Part shown: in pieces, positions 1 through 5,658 of the stretch
Position numbering within the stretch: position 1 is the stretch's first letter
How the letters are laid out: each line of letters begins with the position of its first letter
Assembly (NCBI GenBank): GCA_030145015.1
Contig: JAQYWI010000262.1
Span: 1 to 6,241, forward strand
Source: Desulfobacterales bacterium
Lineage (GTDB): Bacteria > Desulfobacterota > Desulfobacteria > Desulfobacterales > JAHEIW01
Direction of reading: 5' to 3'
Length of the DNA stretch: 6,241 nt
Position numbers and translations under genes: made by a program
The notes under the pieces: model-generated
What the model saw: only the letters and a program-made list of their open reading frames with translations
Database searches by the model: none
What the model was told of the DNA's origin: nothing

Positions 1-165
1 GGGATCGTCGATAACCTCATAATGCTTATAGATGACGTTAAGGAAAGACCGGGCCATCTTTTCTTCTTCACTGACCGTCAGACCAAAAACGGCCCGGGGT
101 GTCAGAGGACCGATCACCAAAATGGCAATCAGCCAGACACCTATCAATTTTCGAAGCAGACTCAT
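1..165 (-). CDS. N-terminus of an exported protein, probably an M48-family metallopeptidase (partial)
   Basis: Only the first 55 codons are present; the gene runs off the left edge. The start is the ATG at 165-163, preceded by GGAG (172-175) at a spacing of 6 bases, a good ribosome binding site. The product opens with basic residues (MSLLRK), then a hydrophobic core at about residues 8-21 (IGVWLIAILVIGP) and a possible signal peptidase I site after VFG (residues 26-28), so it is likely exported through Sec. The mature start, LTVSEEEKMARSF followed by HYEVIDDP, resembles the beginning of periplasmic M48 (BepA/YfgC-like) zinc peptidases of deltaproteobacteria. That family match is from memory of the pattern; the HEXXH zinc site would lie outside the window and cannot be checked. 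Another exported protein is possible. It is divergent from parA. Confidence 0.6.
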   Translation of the reverse strand, partial: MSLLRKLIGVWLIAILVIGPLTPRAVFGLTVSEEEKMARSFLNVIYKHYEVIDDP

Positions 166-333
166 GGAAACTCCGTTATATATCGGCTTTAAGTTTTAGC
201 GCGCATGGATCCAGGTCACAAAATCGTGCAACCACGGCATTGAATGCAATTTCCGATAACTATGTATCGCATAAAAATGCCATATTTTAAAGTTCTTTTC
301 AAACTATATATTTTATGTTAGTTTTCCGGAGTT
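166..333. other. Divergent intergenic region between the exported peptidase gene and parA
   Basis: This 168-base space must hold promoters for both divergent genes, but no strong sigma-70 pair stands out. The A+T-rich stretch at about 301-316 contains TATATT (307-312), which could be a -10 for parA, without a convincing -35 at 16-18 bases. A small palindrome, GCATT-g-AATGC (237-247), is centred in the gap and might be an operator, but it is short enough to occur by chance. No parS-like 16-mer is seen. Confidence 0.3.
328..331 (+). promoter_or_regulatory. Shine-Dalgarno of parA with very short spacing
   Basis: GGAG lies only 2 bases before the ATG at 334, closer than the usual 5-9. The start is still well supported, because MARIICIANQKGG is the standard beginning of chromosomal ParA proteins and the nucleotide-binding loop follows at once. 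The short spacing may lower translation of parA. Confidence 0.5.
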
Positions 334-1092
334 ATGGCACGGATCATCTGTATAGCCAACCAGAAAGGTGGCGTCGGGAAGACGACTACAGCAATAAACC
401 TGTCAGCCGCTTTAGCGGCTTCCGAAAAAAGAACGCTGTTAGTCGATTGCGACCCCCAGGCAAACGCGACCTCGGGACTTGGCATCGATAGGTCCAAAAT
501 AGAAAAAACACTTTATCACGGTATGCTGGGCCGGGCCGGCGCTGCAAACCTGATTGTAGACAGCGAAATAGCCTCCCTGAAGGTGATTCCTTCCGGTGTC
601 GAATTGATCGGGTTTGAAGTCGAGATGATATCCGACCCCAATCGCGAAAAGGCGTTAAAAAACCTTGTTTCCGGCCTGCACAACGCTTTTGACTATATCT
701 TTCTGGATTGCCCGCCTTCCTTGAGTCTCCTCACGGTGAATGCCCTCACCGCCGCCGATTCGTTGTTGATACCGCTACAAGCTGAGTACTATGCCTTAGA
801 AGGATTGGGACAACTTCTCAATACGGTAAAACGCATTAAGCGAAACTTGAATCCGGAATTAACCATCGCCGGAATTTTACTGACGATGTTTGATAAGCGC
901 ACCAATCTCGCCTATCAGGTTGCAGAAGAAGCAGAGAAATATTTCAAGGATCTGGTTTTTAAAACGATGGTGCCGAGAAATGTCCGCTTAAGCGAGGCGC
1001 CAAGCTTTGGTAAACCCATATTGCTCTATGATGCCACCTCCGCCGGCGCTCAAAGCTATTTTGAGCTGGCGAAAGAAATATTAAGAAATTAA
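334..1092 (+). CDS. parA: ParA/Soj chromosome-partitioning ATPase
   Basis: Cytoplasmic deviant-Walker ATPase that dimerises on ATP, binds DNA non-specifically and is released by ParB, driving segregation of the replication-origin region. At 252 residues it is the usual length of chromosomal Soj-type proteins and lacks the N-terminal helix-turn-helix of long plasmid ParAs. The deviant Walker A loop is KGGVGKTT at residues 11-18, with signature lysine K11 and K16; the A' motif LLVDCDPQANAT is at 35-46 with catalytic D40; Walker B is FLDCPPS at 123-129 with D125. The conserved C-terminal segment with PRNVRLSEAPSFGKP starts at P214. It is followed by parB after 79 bases, the classic order, and probably shares its transcript. 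No truncation or frameshift is seen. Confidence 0.98.
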   Translation: MARIICIANQKGGVGKTTTAINLSAALAASEKRTLLVDCDPQANATSGLGIDRSKIEKTLYHGMLGRAGAANLIVDSEIASLKVIPSGVELIGFEVEMISDPNREKALKNLVSGLHNAFDYIFLDCPPSLSLLTVNALTAADSLLIPLQAEYYALEGLGQLLNTVKRIKRNLNPELTIAGILLTMFDKRTNLAYQVAEEAEKYFKDLVFKTMVPRNVRLSEAPSFGKPILLYDATSAGAQSYFELAKEILRN

Positions 1093-1119
1093 CGGGATGC
1101 CCGACTGGGTTAAAACCCA
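1093..1119 (+). other. Two small hairpins between parA and parB
   Basis: Directly after the parA stop, CGGG-atg-CCCG (1093-1103) can fold as a 4-bp stem, followed by TGGGT-TAAA-ACCCA (1106-1119), a 5-bp stem. No U-run follows, so they do not look like an intrinsic terminator. They could stabilise the parA 3' end or tune the parA:parB ratio; this is inference, and stems this small are weak evidence. Confidence 0.3.
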
Positions 1120-1161
1120 ATCGCGGTTATTGGTTAATCGTAATTGAAATTGCAAATTGTT

Positions 1162-1166
1162 GGGGA
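1162..1166 (+). promoter_or_regulatory. Ribosome binding site that fixes the parB start
   Basis: GGGGA lies 5 bases before the ATG at 1172. An in-frame TTG at 1157 would add five residues (MLGKH), but it overlaps this site and has no Shine-Dalgarno of its own, so ATG 1172 is preferred. Confidence 0.6.
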
Positions 1167-1171
1167 AACAC

Positions 1172-2080
1172 ATGCCGAAGAGAAAAATCACCGAAACGTC
1201 TGCGAGCGGACCCGCCAGACGCAAAAAAGTGGCCCTGGGAAGAGGTTTGGGCGCACTCATTCCCGAAATTGAAGAATCCGATGAACGCCCCCGGGATTTT
1301 TTCTATTGCGATATAACGCTTATTCGACCCAACCGATTCCAGCCACGCCTTCAGTTTCCCAAGGATGAACTGGATGAGCTTAGCCAATCGATTAAAGAAC
1401 AGGGCATTCTGCAACCGCTGTTAGTCCGTGAAGAAGATGACGGTTACGAGCTGATTGCCGGCGAAAGACGTCTGCGCGCTGCTAAAAAAGCCGGATTTGC
1501 CCAGGTACCGGTCGTCATCAAGCGCATTGGCGATTCCAAATTGCTGGAGCTGTCGATTGTCGAAAACATTCAACGTGCTAATTTTAACCCCATCGAAGAA
1601 TCTGAAGCCTACCACCGTTTAATCACCGAGTTCAATCTTACCCAGGATCAGGCGGCAACCCGGGTCGGAAAAAGTCGCTCGGCGATCGCCAATTTTTTAA
1701 GGCTCCGTCAGCTGCCCGAGCAAATCAAGGCCAGCATACTGGACGCATCGTTGACAATGGGCCATGCCAGAGCGCTGCTGGGTATCGAAAACTCCGCCCA
1801 GCAATTGGCCGCATGGCGGGCCGTGGTTAAAAAGGGCCTTTCGGTCAGAGAAACCGAAAACCTTATTCGATCCTTGAAAGATGAGAAGAAAAAACCAAAA
1901 GCGGCAAGAAAAAGCTCTGAGGACCTTTACCTCATGGGTCTGGCTGAGGATCTCTCGCGCCATTTTGGCACCAAAATCATGATTAAAAAGCGGGGCCAAA
2001 GGGGTAAGGTTGAAATCGAATTCTACAGCAACGATGATTTGGACCGCCTGATTAATCGTCTCCAACAAACCAAAATATAG
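1172..2080 (+). CDS. parB: ParB/Spo0J chromosome-partitioning protein
   Basis: DNA-binding CTPase clamp that loads at parS sites, spreads along DNA and stimulates ParA. From ATG 1172 it has 302 residues, normal for chromosomal ParB. In order: a basic N-terminal tail with the ParA-stimulating signature (ALGRGLGALIPE, about 21-32); the ParB/Srx nucleotide-binding domain with IRPNRFQPR (51-59), the GERR motif (97-100) that contacts CTP phosphates, and ENIQR (131-135); a helix-turn-helix for parS recognition (about 157-178, TQDQAATRVGKSRSAIANFL); a Lys/Glu-rich linker (about 235-250); and a C-terminal dimerisation domain ending in LDRLINRLQQTKI. It lies 79 bases after parA in the same direction. 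All key motifs look intact. Confidence 0.98.
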   Translation: MPKRKITETSASGPARRKKVALGRGLGALIPEIEESDERPRDFFYCDITLIRPNRFQPRLQFPKDELDELSQSIKEQGILQPLLVREEDDGYELIAGERRLRAAKKAGFAQVPVVIKRIGDSKLLELSIVENIQRANFNPIEESEAYHRLITEFNLTQDQAATRVGKSRSAIANFLRLRQLPEQIKASILDASLTMGHARALLGIENSAQQLAAWRAVVKKGLSVRETENLIRSLKDEKKKPKAARKSSEDLYLMGLAEDLSRHFGTKIMIKKRGQRGKVEIEFYSNDDLDRLINRLQQTKI

Positions 2081-2157
2081 AAGTAGTTTCCTAACCTTAT
2101 TTAATGTCCGATAGCTGTGCCCCGATTCGCTTCAAAATACTTACGAAGATTAAATGT

Positions 2158-2210
2158 AAAATGCCTAAAGTTCAAATTAAGACGTTCACTTATTCGAAAT
2201 TTTAGGCATT
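2158..2210. repeat. Hairpin repeat with AATGCCTAAA arms in the parB-NYN gap
   Basis: The 207-base gap between parB and the next gene carries AATGCCTAAA (2160-2169) and its exact reverse complement TTTAGGCATT (2201-2210), separated by 31 bases. Allowing a G-U pair the stem extends a few bases further inward (AGTTC against GAAATT). No U-run follows, so it is not a typical intrinsic terminator, although it could protect a 3' end. The 11-mer TGCCTAAAGTT (2162-2172) recurs in inverted form at 5544-5554 in the larger repeat upstream of the Smr gene, so both belong to one dispersed family. Confidence 0.65.
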
Positions 2211-2253
2211 ATTTTGGCTCTGAAAGATGATCTGAGGCGATGAATCGACTTTT

Positions 2254-2259
2254 TATAAA
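2254..2259 (+). promoter_or_regulatory. Possible -10 element upstream of the NYN/ispH-ubiA pair
   Basis: TATAAA (2254-2259) lies in a T-rich stretch 28 bases before the ATG at 2288, a reasonable position for a promoter of the two-gene unit. No good -35 hexamer is visible at 16-18 bases upstream, so this is tentative. Confidence 0.2.
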
Positions 2260-2287
2260 CGGACGTAATTAACTGTTGACGCATGAA

Positions 2288-2809
2288 ATGTCCATTCATA
2301 TCATCATAGATGGATATAATCTTATCCGCCAATCGACAACCCTTAGCCGGCTGGATCAACAGGATATCATGCTGGGCAGAGATGCCCTGGTGGAAATGTT
2401 GGCGGCCTACCGGAAGATAAAACCGCATCGCATTACGGTGGTCTTTGACGGCCACCATAGCCCGGCTTTTTCACAGGCACGCGACCAAAAAAAGGGTATT
2501 GCCATTCGGTTTTCCCGCAGGGGAGAATCCGCTGATGATCTGATCAAGCGCATGGCACTCAAGGAAAGAGAAAAGGCGCTGGTGGTCAGCTCAGATCTGG
2601 AAGTCGCCAATTCGGCGGCCGCCCATGGAGCGGCAACAATCAGCGCGCCGCAGTTTGAAGGCAAAATTGGAATGGCCGTTCAGCTCGACGGTCTGAAAAT
2701 CGAAGCCGAAGATCGTGCGGGCTGGACCCCAACCACAAAAAAAAAGGGCCCTTCCCGCAGACTTTCCAAAAAACAGCGCCGCAACCGCATGAAAATAAAA
2801 AAGCTCTGA
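2288..2809 (+). CDS. YacP/Rae1-like NYN-domain protein, predicted ribonuclease
   Basis: Probable PIN-like metal-dependent ribonuclease of the YacP group; the Bacillus subtilis member, Rae1, cleaves mRNA on the ribosome. From ATG 2288 it has 173 residues, a typical length. Acidic residues expected of the fold are visible: IIIDGYNLI at 5-13 (D8, N11), VVFDGHHS at 51-58 (D54), the SADDLI pair D83/D84 that follows the strand FSRRGE, and VVSSDLEV at 99-106 (D103). The C-terminus is strongly basic (TTKKKG, then RRLSKKQRRNRMKIKKL), suggesting RNA or ribosome contact. The start is uncertain: an in-frame TTG at 2276 would add four residues and neither has a good Shine-Dalgarno; ATG is preferred because the first beta strand follows at once. 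The stop is one base from the next ATG. The exact RNA target is unknown. Confidence 0.85.
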   Translation: MSIHIIIDGYNLIRQSTTLSRLDQQDIMLGRDALVEMLAAYRKIKPHRITVVFDGHHSPAFSQARDQKKGIAIRFSRRGESADDLIKRMALKEREKALVVSSDLEVANSAAAHGAATISAPQFEGKIGMAVQLDGLKIEAEDRAGWTPTTKKKGPSRRLSKKQRRNRMKIKKL

Positions 2810-2810
2810 A

Positions 2811-4550
2811 ATGAAAATCGTAATTGCCAAAACTTCAGGATTTTGCATGGGCGTTCGCAGAGCCGTTGAAATGGTACTGGATTCTCCCGAAGAGCGGCCC
2901 AATCCGATTTCGACATATGGTTCGCTGATCCATAATCCTCAGGTTATTGAAATATTGGAAGAAAAAGGCATATCCGCTTTCACCGAAATCCCGCAACAGG
3001 GCTCCGGCACCGTACTTATCCGGGCGCATGGGGTTCCGCCGCAAACAAAAGACCAGCTTGAAGAAGCCGGTTTCAAGGTCGTCGATGCAACCTGCCCCCG
3101 GGTCATTAGAGTCCAGACGATTATCAAAAAGCACTTTGGAAAGGGGTATGCAACGATTATTGTGGGTGATAAAAATCATCCGGAAGTTATGGGATTACGG
3201 GGTTATGGCGGTGATAAGGGATATGTCGTTAAAAATGCGGATGAACTTCGAGCGCTTCCCGCGTTTGAAAATGCCATCATTGTCGCTCAAACCACGCTCA
3301 ATACGAATCTGTGGCAGTCTATAAAAAAATGGACTGCTGATCACCACCCGCATTATAAAATTTTTGAGACGATTTGTGATTCCACCGAAGGCCGTCAGGC
3401 CGAAGTTCAACGACTGACTGAGTCGGTCGATGCGGTTATTGTGGTGGGCGGCCGCAATAGCGGAAATACGAAAAGATTGGTTGAAATTGCACGCCAGAGC
3501 GGCAAACCCGCGTTTCACATTGAAAGCGAAACGGATCTTAGCGCAATTGATTTGGAAGCGCTGTCCTCAGCCCGCCAAATCGGAATAACGGCCGGCGCAT
3601 CCACGCCCAACTGGGTCATCAAAAAAGTCTACCGGGCCCTGGAAGCGTTACTTTTCAAACGCAAGCAGGGTTGGCGGCGGCTTCTGTTCGAGGTTCAAAG
3701 AACGCTTTTGCTCACCAATATTTATGTGTCACTCGGCGCCGGTGCATTGTGCTATGCCTGTGCCAAGCTTCAGGGAATTCATCAGACCTTTCCCTATATT
3801 TTGATCTCCATGCTGTATGTTCAATCTATGCATATCCTCAATCATCTAACCGACACCCGCGCCGACCGGTACAACGATCCGGATAGAGCCAATTTTTACG
3901 ATAATAACAAAACCCTGCTGACAATTCTAGCGACGCTTGCGGGCGGATCCGGGCTGATCATCGCCTATAGTATCGGTATATTTCCTTTTACGACTTTGTT
4001 GATCATGAGCCTCATGGGACTCTCGTACAACCTCAGGATTGTACCGCAGTGGCTGACAACCATCAAATATCGCAGGTTACGGGATCTGCCCGGCTCAAAG
4101 ACACTTTTGATTGCCATGGCCTGGGGGATTGTGACGGCCGTCCTGCCCCCCCTGTCCAAATTCGGGACCGTTAATTGGATAAATATACTGGTGGCGTTGT
4201 GGGCGATCGGGATCGTGTTTGTCAGAACCGCCTTCTTTGACATTCTGGATATGCAGGGTGATCGGCTTGTGGGCAAAGAGACCATCCCCATTCTGTTGGG
4301 AGAAAAACGGTCGATGCGTATCCTCAAGATAATATTGACTGGATTGATCGCCACACTAGTTGTCACGAGTATTTTTCAACTGACCTCAAGCCTGGGATTT
4401 GCGCTGACCCTCTGCCCTATTTTTATTTCGATTATTATTCTGGCTTATGAACGCGCCCAGATGTTCCCGGGTATTCGATTAGAATTTTTGCTTGAAACCC
4501 AGTTTTTCCTGGCGGGTGTGATTTCCTTCTTTTGGATTCTGCTCACATAG
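2811..4550 (+). CDS. ispH: Fusion of IspH (HMBPP reductase) and a UbiA-family membrane prenyltransferase
   Basis: A 579-residue two-domain protein. Residues 1-281 are a complete IspH, the [4Fe-4S] enzyme that reduces HMBPP to IPP and DMAPP. Cluster cysteines are C12 (GFCMGV), C95 (DATCPRV) and C189 (ETICDSTEGRQ); substrate residues include H41, H73 (RAHGVPP), H123 and E125 (NHPEVMG), T161/T162, S217/N219 and S264 (TAGASTPNW). A short basic linker (283-291) leads to a UbiA domain (about 292-579) with roughly nine hydrophobic segments. Its first Asp motif is N344, D348, D352; its second is D477-ILD-D484 read as D477, D480, D484 in DILDMQGD, followed by GKETIPILLG. These bind Mg-polyprenyl diphosphate. 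The usual Asp after the first-motif Asn is replaced by H345. The frame is open throughout with no stop or clear internal start at the junction. The aromatic acceptor (quinone, heme or other) cannot be told. It starts one base after the NYN gene and lacks a clear Shine-Dalgarno, suggesting translational coupling. Confidence 0.95.
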   Translation: MKIVIAKTSGFCMGVRRAVEMVLDSPEERPNPISTYGSLIHNPQVIEILEEKGISAFTEIPQQGSGTVLIRAHGVPPQTKDQLEEAGFKVVDATCPRVIRVQTIIKKHFGKGYATIIVGDKNHPEVMGLRGYGGDKGYVVKNADELRALPAFENAIIVAQTTLNTNLWQSIKKWTADHHPHYKIFETICDSTEGRQAEVQRLTESVDAVIVVGGRNSGNTKRLVEIARQSGKPAFHIESETDLSAIDLEALSSARQIGITAGASTPNWVIKKVYRALEALLFKRKQGWRRLLFEVQRTLLLTNIYVSLGAGALCYACAKLQGIHQTFPYILISMLYVQSMHILNHLTDTRADRYNDPDRANFYDNNKTLLTILATLAGGSGLIIAYSIGIFPFTTLLIMSLMGLSYNLRIVPQWLTTIKYRRLRDLPGSKTLLIAMAWGIVTAVLPPLSKFGTVNWINILVALWAIGIVFVRTAFFDILDMQGDRLVGKETIPILLGEKRSMRILKIILTGLIATLVVTSIFQLTSSLGFALTLCPIFISIIILAYERAQMFPGIRLEFLLETQFFLAGVISFFWILLT

Positions 4551-4640
4551 AGGTTCAGGGTTCTGGGTTCAGGGGTTCAAGGTTAAAACAACCCAGAACC
4601 TTTGAACCTTGAACCTTTGAACCCACTTATACCTGAACCT
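4551..4640. repeat. GGTTCA-type repeat array with nested inverted repeats, between convergent genes
   Basis: The sequence starts right after the ispH-ubiA stop. The first half is built of GGTTC(A/T) units about 7 bases apart on the plus strand; the second half carries the reverse complement (GAACC) units. Several exact inverted pairs exist: AGGTTCAGG (4551-4559) with CCTGAACCT (4632-4640); GGTTCTGGGTT (4559-4569) with AACCCAGAACC (4590-4600); GGTTCAAGGTT (4574-4584) with AACCTTGAACC (4605-4615). They overlap, so alternative stems compete. Position between convergent genes suggests transcript-end protection or bidirectional termination, but no clear U-run is present. Simple-repeat slippage is a likely origin. 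Confidence 0.75.
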
Positions 4641-4673
4641 TTAGGCTGCCCTATCGCGAACATGAAGGGGCTT

Positions 4674-5318
4674 TTAGGAGCGATCTTTTTTTAACTTAAA
4701 TTCGGGTTCTTTTCCGGCCGCCAGTCGTTTCAGATTGTCCTGGTGACGGATAAAAATAAAAAAGGCGATTATACAGGCGGCGGCGAGCATCATGACAAAA
4801 TCGGTTGTTAACCATATCGCCGCCGGCAGAGTAGCCGCGGCAGCCAGCGATCCGACTGAAACGCGCCGCACCACAAATAGCATCACAATGAAAACTCCGA
4901 ATGCGACCAGAATCGCCGAAGGGGAAACCACCGTAAAACACCCGGCGGCAGTGGCAACGCCTTTGCCGCCATCGCGAAATTTTAAATACAGGGGATAAAG
5001 ATGCCCTAAAAATGCGGCCAGTGCGACTCCCGCCAAAAAAATATCGGCGGAGCCATTGGCGGAGCCAAATGCCAAAAGCGCCAGATAAACAGGAATGGCT
5101 CCTTTTAAGAAATCGCCGCTCAACGTCAGCAAACCCGGCAGTGCGCCGGCTTCCCGCATGACATTAGTCGCCCCGATATTATGGCTGCCCTTTAAGCGGA
5201 TATCCTGGCTGGAGAAGATGCGGGCTAAAATCAGGCCCCAGGGGATGGAGCCCAGCAGATAGGCCAATATCAGCAGGCCGCCGAATAAAAGCTGAGAATT
5301 ATGATTCGTCATTGGCAT
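4674..5318 (-). CDS. plsY: Acyl-phosphate:glycerol-3-phosphate acyltransferase PlsY
   Basis: Integral inner-membrane enzyme that transfers an acyl chain from acyl-phosphate (made by PlsX) to the sn-1 position of glycerol-3-phosphate, the first step of phospholipid synthesis. It has 214 residues, close to the family norm of about 200. The family motifs are all present: GSIPWG (23-28); GSHNIGATNVMRE (44-56); GDFLKG (68-73); GHLYP (105-109) with KFRDGGKGVAT (113-123); and RHQDNLKRLAAGKE (191-204), followed by a short basic tail. Hydrophobic helices alternate with these loops. ATG 5318 is chosen with a weak GAG 9 bases upstream; a second ATG two codons in (5312) is possible. It is convergent with ispH-ubiA, and plsX is not in the window. 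Confidence 0.97.
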   Translation of the reverse strand: MPMTNHNSQLLFGGLLILAYLLGSIPWGLILARIFSSQDIRLKGSHNIGATNVMREAGALPGLLTLSGDFLKGAIPVYLALLAFGSANGSADIFLAGVALAAFLGHLYPLYLKFRDGGKGVATAAGCFTVVSPSAILVAFGVFIVMLFVVRRVSVGSLAAAATLPAAIWLTTDFVMMLAAACIIAFFIFIRHQDNLKRLAAGKEPEFKLKKDRS

Positions 5319-5361
5319 ATAAGCTGTCTCAATCCGCGGCGGATTAACACCCGATGGTACA

Positions 5362-5389
5362 GTTTTAAACCTATAAAAAGTGCTTACAA
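5362..5389 (-). promoter_or_regulatory. Possible plsY promoter
   Basis: On the minus strand TTGTAA (plus-strand 5384-5389) and TAAAAC (plus-strand 5362-5367) are spaced by 16 bases, each matching four of six sigma-70 consensus bases, about 44 bases upstream of the plsY ATG. In an A+T-rich stretch such matches are easily found by chance. Confidence 0.22.
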
Positions 5390-5393
5390 TACT

Positions 5394-5575
5394 AAATGAG
5401 CTAAAATTAAAAATGAGCTAAAATGCCTAAAATTGAAGAATTAAACCCGTCGAGGGCCTCCCTTCGAGGGCCTCAGGGTCGAACGACAGGGTCGAACGAT
5501 CATATTTATAAAGAAAGATAGAGCGCTGCGCGAGCGAAACCATAACTTTAGGCACTTTAGCTCATTTTAGGCATT
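5394..5575. repeat. Composite repeat element with 24-bp inverted arms and internal tandem repeats
   Basis: This element fills more than half of the 340-base gap between plsY and the Smr gene. Arms at 5411-5434 and 5544-5567 are inverted copies agreeing at 22 of 24 positions, each made of the words ATGAGCTAAA and TGCCTAAA. The left arm is preceded by another exact copy of AAATGAGCTAAAAT (5394-5407 and 5411-5424, a 17-base step); the right arm is followed by an extra inverted TGCCTAAA unit, TTTAGGCA at 5566-5573. Between the arms are two copies of TCGAGGGCCTC (5450-5460, 5464-5474), two adjacent copies of CAGGGTCGAACGA (5474-5486, 5487-5499) and a GC-rich hairpin CGCT-gcgcg-AGCG near 5524-5536. 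No open reading frame is evident, so it resembles a non-coding dispersed element. Outside it, 5319-5393 holds only the possible plsY promoter and 5581-5658 is a T-rich leader with nothing recognisable. Confidence 0.75.
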
Positions 5576-5658
5576 TCTAACTTTACAGCACCTTTGGAAC
5601 TTTTTTTCTCTGTCTTCGAAGATGAACTGCCAATTTTGATATAGCTTGGCGTATCGAC

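Noticed and set aside
99..290. A 63-codon plus-strand open frame over the left-edge gene and the divergent gap
   Set aside because: It is antisense to a well-supported exported-protein start with a good ribosome binding site, and its product resembles nothing recognisable.
1093..1119. Intrinsic terminator between parA and parB
   Set aside because: The stems are only 4-5 bp and no U-run follows.
1159..1171. A TGTT...AAACA arrangement just before parB that hints at a parS site
   Set aside because: The half-sites are only 4-5 bases and the total spacing is three bases shorter than the 16-bp parS; the central CACGTG is absent. It overlaps the parB ribosome binding site, which explains the sequence.
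1157..1171. TTG start for parB adding five residues
   Set aside because: It overlaps the GGGGA ribosome binding site and has none of its own; ATG 1172 has good spacing.
2947..3324. A 125-codon plus-strand open frame inside ispH
   Set aside because: It is a shifted frame over codons with clear IspH motifs; its product has no recognisable domain.
3965..4366. A 133-codon minus-strand open frame opposite the UbiA domain
   Set aside because: It mirrors a region with intact UbiA motifs on the plus strand and lacks family features of its own.
4551..4673. A strong rho-independent terminator between the convergent genes
   Set aside because: Stems exist but none is followed by a clean U-run on either strand, so it is listed as a repeat only.
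5394..5580. CRISPR array
   Set aside because: The repeats are short, of several kinds, partly inverted and without regular 30-40-base unique spacers; no cas gene is present.
5581..5658. A frameshifted N-terminal extension of the Smr protein (a neighbouring frame encodes FEDELP-like residues)
   Set aside because: The neighbouring frame meets a stop before the Smr start, and the in-frame extension is blocked by a TGA at 5623-5625; the ATG at 5659 gives a complete domain.
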